Source: Pardosa pseudoannulata
Taxonomy: Eukaryota > Arthropoda > Arachnida > Araneae > Lycosidae
Length of the DNA: 64,000 nt
Assembly: GCA_032207245.1 (NCBI GenBank)
Contig: CM063505.1
Coordinates: forward strand, 169,907,701-169,971,700
Direction: 5' to 3'
Shown here: positions 56,601 through 64,000 of the stretch, in pieces
Layout of the letters: the number at the start of each line of letters is the position of its first letter
Numbering within the stretch: position 1 is the stretch's first letter
Made by a program: the position numbers and the translations under genes
Notes under the pieces: generated by a model
The model's database searches: none
Told to the model about the DNA's origin: nothing
The model's input: only the letters and a program-made list of their open reading frames with translations

Positions 56601-59489
56601 CTGAAAAAATACATGCATAAAAATTCTTGTACTTGAATGACACACCCTCACCTTAGACAATAATTTGTGGTCACTGCAGAATATCTTTCTTTCTTAGAAA
56701 GATCTTCTAAAAAATAGAAACCTTTTTTTATCATTACTCCCTTAGAAAAATCTCCTCTCCTAGAAGCAGTACAATTTCTGATTCCTCAACTAATACAAAA
56801 AATGTGATCAGGAAAAAATTCTACCAGATGTTTATATTAGCCATGAGACATTATAGCAAACATGATTGAAAGATTTAGGAGAGAATGCTGCCTGCCTTAT
56901 TCACAAAAAGTTAGCATTTTTAGCATAGTTATTAGATTAATCTTTGTAATTTTTTTTAGATTAGTTCAGAGATTGACAGACTGCAGCTTTTTACATAACC
57001 TTCAGTAGCTCTTCATACTTTGGCTGTATATAAAGTATCAGTATTACATATACATATAAATGGCTCTCTGATACCTGCATTATCTTGTTTTGGCAATTTA
57101 GCTCCTTTCTCAAATGTCTATCTGATCCATATATTAGGGGTTATGTTAGATCATGGAAGGAAAATGTAGCTTTTGATATATTTTGATAAGGGTAAGCACT
57201 GCCTACTTTGCATATCCAGATGGCATGTCCTTGGTAAATATGCATAGCTGTACTGCATGATATACGTAAAATTTACGATCCTTTATTGTATAATTTTATT
57301 TCCTGTGACGCTGTAGTGTTAGAACCCTTTTTTCCCTGTAGTGGAAATTTTATTTAATGCTTTGACTGTCAAGATCTCAGACAGAAATTGTTTATCAGTT
57401 GCTTTTGATGATTGCACTGATGACCCTGACTTTCTTCTGGCTATAAATTGAGCAGAAAAAAGAAATTCTAACACAAAAGCAAAACATTGTTTTGTTTTGT
57501 TTTTTAAATTTAAAACCACAAATTGGAGATTATACACTTATGCTTTTATCAACAGGAGTGACAATTAGAAAGACCAAACGTGTACTGATTCATCAGTGAG
57601 TTAATGTGTCATGTTTGTATAGAATAAAAGGTATTGTTTTCATTAGAAGTATAGTGAAATGCAAAGATATTATGGGTTGACTGCAATTTTATGCATTGGA
57701 AAAGCAATATCTGCAACTAATTGTAGTGAATTTTATTATTTTTTTTCTGAATTAGTTATGTCTTGAACTTGTGCATTGAATATCACTCTTTTCATCTCCC
57801 CCTCCTCCCACATAAAGAATGAGAAGGAGTGAAAAGCACAGTAGAAATTTTTTTTATGATGTGTTTAAAATGTACAGAGTGTACTTAACCAAAGATTTAT
57901 TTTGTTGATTTTTGCTGCAGCATATGTGCTTTTGTAAACCAAAGATAATTGTTAGAAGTTATTAGAAGAAAAAAAAAATAGCTGAGCTTATTTTCAAAAT
58001 TATTTGTGCAATCTCTTTATCATCTTTTTTTATGTACCTTTTTTAAAGTGTCTGTTTCATATTGAGTTAAATGTTTCACCACGATTTTAGTTGCATTTTT
58101 TGTTGAATATAATTTTTATTATGTATACATATTCAACATTTACTTGTGCTCTTTTAGTGGTTGTTAATTTTATAATTTTTTGCTGTATATAATACCTATC
58201 AGTTTTCTGTCTCTGAATTAAAGTTTTATATACATGTTTTTAAAGTATTCAAACTATTTTTGTACAACTTCTGGTCAACATATCTTTGGAAATAAATATG
58301 CTTTTTTATATATTGGTGTAATTGACTTTTCTTACTTATTTTCTAAATAGGAATTATTTACACTGATGAAGGATATTCTGTTATGTTGCCTACTTTTTAC
58401 TTAGTATAAAGTAAAAGAAGTTTTGTAATCAGGAAAAATTTCAATTTTTAAATTTTTGTTTAATATGCTTGATCTAAAGGGTAGAGGGGCCACATTGATA
58501 TTCATGTGATAAACAAGCTATTTGGCTGATCTATATAGCGTTAAAACTTTTGTCTGACAAGTCACTATAACCCTGTGTTTCTCAATCTATTTTGGTTGAT
58601 TGGACTATAAAGATATCTGAAATTATTTCTGACACACCTAACAAAATTCCATCAAATTAAACAGCTGAAAAAGTAAATTTGAAAATATTTTTTAAGAAGC
58701 CATTAAGGTAATTATAAATACCATTTCAAAGTAACAAAACCATTGTATAGTTCAGTTATTATTCTCATTATATTTATGGATAAAGAGCCTTTGTTTAGTA
58801 ACCCAGCTAGTAAGAAAATGTTTTATGTTTGTTAGCCACAAGTTAGTAGTTGGACTTACATTTGAGAGTTTTTGAAACAGGAAAATGAACTTATGGCATT
58901 TAGTTAGCAAACTGTCTTGTTGGCAGCTGAAGTTTTCAAAGGTTGACCTTACTTTGGACCAATATTGAAATATTCTTGTTTAAGCCTCTTGCATACATAA
59001 ATTTTGGTACAGCTTTGGGTAAAAAATACAAAATCTCCTTATAACTGTGCACACATGCTAAAGGGGATAGAACTAACGCAAATGAGAGAGTTGTATGTTA
59101 ACTACTATTTTTAGTGCTGACACTATTTATCATGAGATTGGTGCAGTATTTCAAGATTAATGGTTGGGTGGTTATGTGATGGAGTAAATTCTTATGTTCA
59201 CAGTAAACTGTATAAATGCATTGCACTTTTCTCTGAGTTTAGAGAAAAAAATGCAGTTTTATACTTAAGTAACTGTAATTATAGTTCTTATGGAAGCTTG
59301 TAGCTGATTATAGAAATGCATCACATCGTTTTGAGTTACTTTACTGAGAAACTTTTTCTTCAAACTCTGTGAAAAGTGTGATGCAGTTGTCCAGTTTACT
59401 GTGAATAAGAATTTATATTTATTGACATTAAGATGGCTCATCTAAATAGTATACTGGTATTCACTTGGCTCATCTTATGATTACATTCA

Positions 59490-59625
59490 TGGTTTCCGCG
59501 CACCTGGAAAGTCATGGAAAATCATGGATTTAGACAATGGATTAATTTTGTCATGGAAAGTCTTGATTTTCCAAGTAAAATGAGTAAAAGTCATGGAAAA
59601 TCATGGATCTGCTAAACTACCGATT
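59490..59625. repeat. Repeat terminus with GTCATGGAAAATCATGGA motif
   Basis: The phrase GTCATGGAAAATCATGGAT occurs twice (about 59,511 and 59,590) with a GTCATGGAAAGTC variant between them. Preceded by TTTCCGCGCACCTGGAAAGT. Subterminal repeats of this kind are common in hAT elements. It may be the left end of the element whose transposase remnant lies at 60,480-60,815. Confidence 0.5.
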
Positions 59626-60479
59626 AAAAAAAAAATGCTTTGAATTGTTAATTCTATTTTTACTTGTCATTTGGCTGAAGTTACTGAGTTTGGTATTTAT
59701 GTATTATCTTATTGACCATATTGCCAAGTAAAATTTGTTCACCAAGGAAACTCAAAGCAAGAAAGCGTAATGGGTGGGTAAATGTATATCAGTCTGGTTT
59801 TTTCTTAAATTGTAGATTAAAATTTTATTAATATAATAATTATTTTTTAATAAAAATTAGTTAAGATTTTTGCACAAAATATAAGTTTACCTCTAGGGAT
59901 ATTGTATATAAACATTATAGGGTTATATTTGGCTATTATTCATGGTCACCTGGATAATACTAAAGTACCCTGAATTCAAATTGGAAACATTTTGATTGAA
60001 AAGTTGCTATATGATTAAACTTAGGTATGTAGATACAACAATTTATTTTTATGTATATGAGTTTATTAACACTTATAAAGTAAGTTTATAGTTTTTTTAT
60101 GATAAAATTCCTGTAACTTCTCTAAAAGGATATATTTTATTTGTATGTACATCAGAAGTTTTATTCATATATACTTTAACGAAAGCTTTTTAAAGTCATG
60201 GATTTGAAAAATTTTATTTTGGCAGATACCCTGTACATTGTCATTCAGTTAGTCATCGTTGATCCATCCGAAAATTATGTTGGCATTCTGTTAGAAATAA
60301 CTAATAGCCAACTCTCGGCCTTCAGTTTGCCAACGTACCATCATATACATACTAGCTGGGAATCTATTTTACAAAAGCAATTAATTAAATAGATCAATTA
60401 AAAATAAAATAAAATTTAGAGAGAGATGAGCTTATTATGCAATTAACCCAGAAAGTTCCAAGATGTATTTTATTTTATT

Positions 60480-60815
60480 TTTTTACTCAAAATCTTGCGA
60501 CTTTCATTGCAGAAGCAGACATTCCAACTACACCGAACTCTCCAGAGTTGCTCCGGATAAATGAGAGAAATTGATAACTACGAAAACATCTCAGATTGCT
60601 CCGGAAAATAACAAAATTTTGGACAACTAAAAAATCCCAATTTAGCAATGAAATTTAATATCTTGGCAAAAATATCGCCGAATATATTACTCTTTCCACA
60701 CACGGTAATGCTGCATGTGAAAATGTTTTCAGCACTATGCAGAAAAACCAAACTGAATTTAGGTCAAATTTGAGTAGATAAACTCTACATTCGATAATGT
60801 AAAAAAAGTGTAAAT
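60480..60815 (+). pseudogene. hAT transposase C-terminal (dimerisation) remnant
   Basis: Frames read NPNLAMKFNILAKISPNILL, then after a shift THGNAACENVFSTMQKNQTE and FRSNLSR, a stop, TLHSIM. This matches the hAT C-terminal dimerisation region (LPHSNAxxERxFSxxxxIKTxxRxxLxxxTL). It is interrupted by stops and frameshifts. Confidence 0.72.
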
Positions 60816-61257
60816 ATTTTTATAAGGGTCAATGTCTATTTTTTTTAATTCTTAAAATGTTCCTTGTATAGTAATTTTTCATTTTTTTCTTCTATTTTTA
60901 CCGTATTGATACTTAAATATTTTTTAACATTTTGGGGGTATTATTTTCCTGATAAACTGAACACTTTATTTGAGGGAAATATGTTTCATTTAAACGTTGA
61001 ATTTTCATTAAAAAATTGGAGAATTTTTAAATTTAAATTCAGTTTTAATAACATTAATAAGTTTAAAATTTAAAATGAAAGCCGAGATTTATATAAAGGC
61101 ATATTAGAATTGTTTAGTAAACATTTTGTAAAAATCTGTAACAAGTTTAATCTCTAGAAACATTTTAAAAAATAGGAAAATTCATAAAAAAAATAATTTT
61201 TACTAGATTTTATATAAAAAAAAATATTTTTCAACTTTTTTTTATTTCTACTAGAGG

Positions 61258-61360
61258 TGAATCGTCCTCTTTCAGACCCCATTTTCAGCACGGTGCGGCG
61301 CCTCTATGACTGATGGGTCCGTGGCAAATGCCACCTTTGCCATGCCCTAGTTACGGCCCC
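61258..61360. repeat. Probable transposon terminus
   Basis: A sharp jump in GC content. On the minus strand it starts CGGGGCCGTAACTAGGGC, similar in style to the CAGGGCCGTATCTAG end of the MITE at 30,999. Partner end not found. Confidence 0.35.
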
Positions 61361-61834
61361 GAACATCATTAACCTTCAGTTCAGAGCCCAAATAGGTAAA
61401 GTTGCAAACTGCTTTAAATATATAGTTCTCTTATTTCAAGATAGATGTCATTAAAATTGGTAGTCGTCATGTACTTAGTTTGATTCATTGCGTTGTAATG
61501 TACGTACAACACTAACACCAGTGTTCGTTTACAAAGGGGAAACACAGTAAAAATATAATACCTTATATTTGGACTAAAACATTTATTCTGTACACTATTT
61601 ACAAATTTGTACATTACTTGACTACCATATAACATAACCAGCAATTATTTGGATTTTATATTCATCAATACACAATATTATTACAATTCTCTTTTGTTAT
61701 ACGTTATTCCTTAATCAAAATATTGAATTACTAACTGAGGCCTAAATAACCGTCATGAATATGTTAAATCTGTTTACCTCTAGTCATTACAGGGGCAGGC
61801 AGGGTGTTTCATCATGCTGTATGTCGGTCCGGGA

Positions 61835-61918
61835 GTTCGGGCGTACAGGACCTAGGTGCGGGCTTGCGGGATCTCGGTGCGGGCGCATAGAACGTCAGTG
61901 CTGGCGTGCAGGCATGGG
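61835..61918. repeat. 21-bp minisatellite, four units
   Basis: Units start at 61835, 61856, 61877 and 61898 with the shared core GTGCGGGC. The period is 7 codons and one frame stays open across 93 codons (61755-62036), giving a Gly/Arg/Cys heptad. No family is recognised, so the frame is probably incidental. Confidence 0.75.
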
Positions 61919-62199
61919 ATTTCGAGGTCCAGTTACTCTTGAATCCCGACTTCGACTCCTCTTTCTTCACTTTCTTTCCCAATTCATCACCTCGGTTTTA
62001 AAGCCCTTTTTTTCTTTGCCAATCGCATGTTGGTGAAATTTTCTCACATCTGCACCCCCTTTGGACGTGCAGGTGGGATCATTAAAATAGCCTCTTTTGT
62101 GAATGCTGACATTATTTTTTAGCCCCTGTCCTCCATAACTCAAGGTTACATCTCTGTGAGAGCTTGCCCGTTACGCTTGTGCCATTCCATGTAACTCCT

Positions 62200-62440
62200 C
62201 CGCAGGGGTCCCTAAAACTCGAAGTCAACAGCTGCACCTAAATTCTTCTTGGAAATTCCTTCTACGGTGAAACAGCTATGTATGCACATGCTGACCGTCG
62301 TGGGAAAGTACCTCGGTACACATTGAAAGATGCATTTTCTTCGCTTCATTTTCCAGGAAAGTAAGGCTGCTTTTGAGACCCTGTCGACTATGACAATGTC
62401 ATCCGCATACGCAAAAACTTGTACCAATTTGTGGAAAAAT
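62200..62440 (-). pseudogene. LINE reverse transcriptase fragment with YADD box
   Basis: The minus strand reads LVQVFAYADDIVIVDR then a degenerate stretch ending LGAAVDFEF. VFAYADDIVIV is the catalytic palm motif of reverse transcriptases of the non-LTR type. Only this box and its flank remain, with a likely frameshift between. Confidence 0.8.
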
Positions 62441-63283
62441 TGTTCCTTTTGTGTTAAGTTTGGTCTTTCTCCCCCTCACTTTTTATAAGCATAGGCATAG
62501 GCTTTCCTAATGAATTTACGTACACACAGATCAAATTTCAGTTTTATTTTATTTTATTTATTTATTTATTTATTTTTTTTGTCTTTTACTAGGTTGCATA
62601 AACTTTTACGAAAGCCAATTTATCAAAATTTCCCATGTAGTGATCCCAAGAGGGAAATGATCGTTAAGACAGTAAATCCATTCTAATTACCCCTTGATAT
62701 CTCTGAGTAAGCATAAATTTGATTTATGAAGTTCCTTATGGATATTTGGGAAAAATAAATGTTAAAGAATAACCTATAATTGCAAGTGTATTCCACGATC
62801 ATCGTTAAAAATGAAGTCTCAAGTCTTAACCGTTTCAAAAGGAAAATTATTTTAATGCAGAGTGCTTTGTTTAGTATTTCCTCGAAATTGTTCTTTAGTT
62901 TCAACTTTACGTTTTACTGCATTTTTAAAGAGGGCTATAATCTTAATGGCTAATGCAAGGGCTCTCTTGGGGATATAATCTCTTTCATCGAAGACAAAAA
63001 GTAGCTTTTGTGCAGTAATTGAAACGAAGACAGTAAATTTTCATGCCTATTTTTTCGGGATCTTTAACTGAGGAAATTTCCTTCTTTTAAGAAATAACTG
63101 TTATTACGTTTTACTGCCAATTATACATCCCAAGTGGTCGATGAAACGGTCGTCATTTGACTTGGGAAAAACATTTCTGTAGTAGGATGAAAATAGCAAG
63201 AGGGAATTATAAGTACAAAATCCCAGATAGCAAAAAATTATTGGCCAATATCAAAACTATAATATCGGCCAATATCAAGATTA
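62441..63283. other. No gene recognised
   Basis: Contains a (TTTA)n tract at 62,544-62,576. A short repeated phrase ATATCGGCCAATATC near 63,240-63,280 abuts the Helitron-like copy F. Confidence 0.5.
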
Positions 63284-64000
63284 CTAGCATATAGCCCGTC
63301 ATATGATGAGATCATTAAAATTTTTAATGTTACCTATGAGGCAAGTAAAATAAATGGTTTGTTTTTTGGCTGAGAATTATCTGGTATGCGCTCAATAATT
63401 TGTTTATCTTTACTGACCGCATGTTAGTTGTCAACCTTAATTTATCATTTCATATTACGTTATAGGAAAACCAAGACGATTTCACGCAGCAGGGCAAATC
63501 TCAATTTATGACAATTCTGGCTTTAATTTCAAACGGAACATAAGTTTATTGTTTGTCTATTGGCTGTTGAACACATGAAAATGAATGGGAAGGGCATTAT
63601 AGTAGTTCGTGACGTTGCGACAAATTGCTCTATACTGACATTGATATTTGACGGTATATATGATGCCCAAAATTTAGCGAATCGATTGCAAACTGTGTGG
63701 TTAAATGTAGAGCAATTTGTCGTAATGTCACAAACTTCTAAAATGCCTTTCCCATTCATTTTCATGTTTACAACAGCCAATAGACAAACAATAAACTGCT
63801 CTTTCTTTTGAAACTAAAGCCAGAATTGTCATAAGTTGAGATGTGACCTACTGCTTGAAATCGCCCTAGAAAAAACAAACACACAAACGAACAAACTTCT
63901 TAATGATCAAAGATATATAACTTAAATACTGGATATCTATTAGTTCGTTAAATAGACTGTTAGACTTTTATGAAAAGAATTTGTTGTTAATACCGGTGAT
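63284..64000 (-). mobile_element. Helitron-like element, copy F, cut by window end, with inverted insert
   Basis: Begins on the + strand with CTAG, the spacer and a decayed hairpin (GCCCGTCATATGATGAG), preceded by A. It follows the family to about 63,476 and again from about 63,864 to the window end, where it is still in family sequence. The middle carries two inverted ~156-bp arms (63477-63632 and 63708-63863) around 75 bp of family sequence. Confidence 0.85.

Larger units (their letters stand above)
51038..58300 (+). other. Downstream flank of BicC, possible long 3' UTR
   Basis: No coding exon recognised. The region is AT-rich with few identifiable insertions compared with 1-17 kb. Candidate polyadenylation signals AATAAA occur at about 52,244 and 58,291, among others. 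A long 3' UTR would suit a translational regulator, but this is inference and transcript data are needed to place the gene end. Confidence 0.35.

Noticed and set aside
58575..58690. Possible hAT left end (CTGTGTTTCTCAATCT)
   Set aside because: Only one end is visible and no target duplication could be found.
63529..63811. Two 83-codon frames on opposite strands with nearly the same protein
   Set aside because: They arise because the DNA is an inverted repeat; no family resemblance, and the sequence lies inside a mobile element.

Overview
The window is an intron-rich, strongly AT-rich animal genomic segment. It has long introns, many (AT)n microsatellites, SINEs, LINE remnants, mariner, hAT and Helitron-type elements. 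An arthropod is likely, and the BicC-family gene would suit a chelicerate or another arthropod, but nothing here fixes the species.

One real protein-coding gene is supported: a Bicaudal-C (BicC/BICC1) homologue on the + strand. I assembled 17 exons between 17,745 and 51,037. Every junction has a GT donor and an AG acceptor, and all reading phases agree. The joined coding sequence is 1,947 nt (648 residues plus stop). It contains the second half of KH1, then KH2, KHL1, KH3, KHL2, a short linker with the family's NxWxGxGFSxSMP motif, and a C-terminal SAM domain. The amino terminus (start codon and first half of KH1) is not in the window as far as I can see. The protein is shorter in the linker than vertebrate BICC1 and is diverged in both KH-like domains. 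It could be a fast-evolving paralogue.

Layout. 1-17.7 kb: no host gene recognised, either upstream intron or intergenic. It holds several copies of one non-autonomous Helitron-like family (5' TC, 3' palindromic hairpin plus CTAG, inserted between A and T), a truncated hAT copy, a decaying ~180-bp tandem array, a segmental tandem duplication, a SINE with its empty paralogous site beside it, a 1.5-kb foldback element, a broken THAP-domain fragment, and a non-autonomous hAT element containing a nested defective mariner. 17.7-51.0 kb: the BicC gene, whose introns carry a PIF/Harbinger-type MITE, three hAT-type elements (two with perfect 8-bp target duplications), SINEs, LINE fragments and a full Helitron-like copy. 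51.0-58.3 kb: AT-rich flank, possibly a long 3' UTR, with a weak hAT candidate. 58.3-64 kb: hAT transposase C-terminus remnant, a 21-bp minisatellite, a reverse-transcriptase fragment, and a Helitron-like copy interrupted by a 156-bp inverted duplication that runs to the window edge.

The mobile elements do not encode complete proteins. The functional content visible is BicC. Its known family role is RNA binding, recruitment of CCR4-NOT for translational repression, and SAM-driven polymerisation. All family names come from reading motifs by eye, with no database search.
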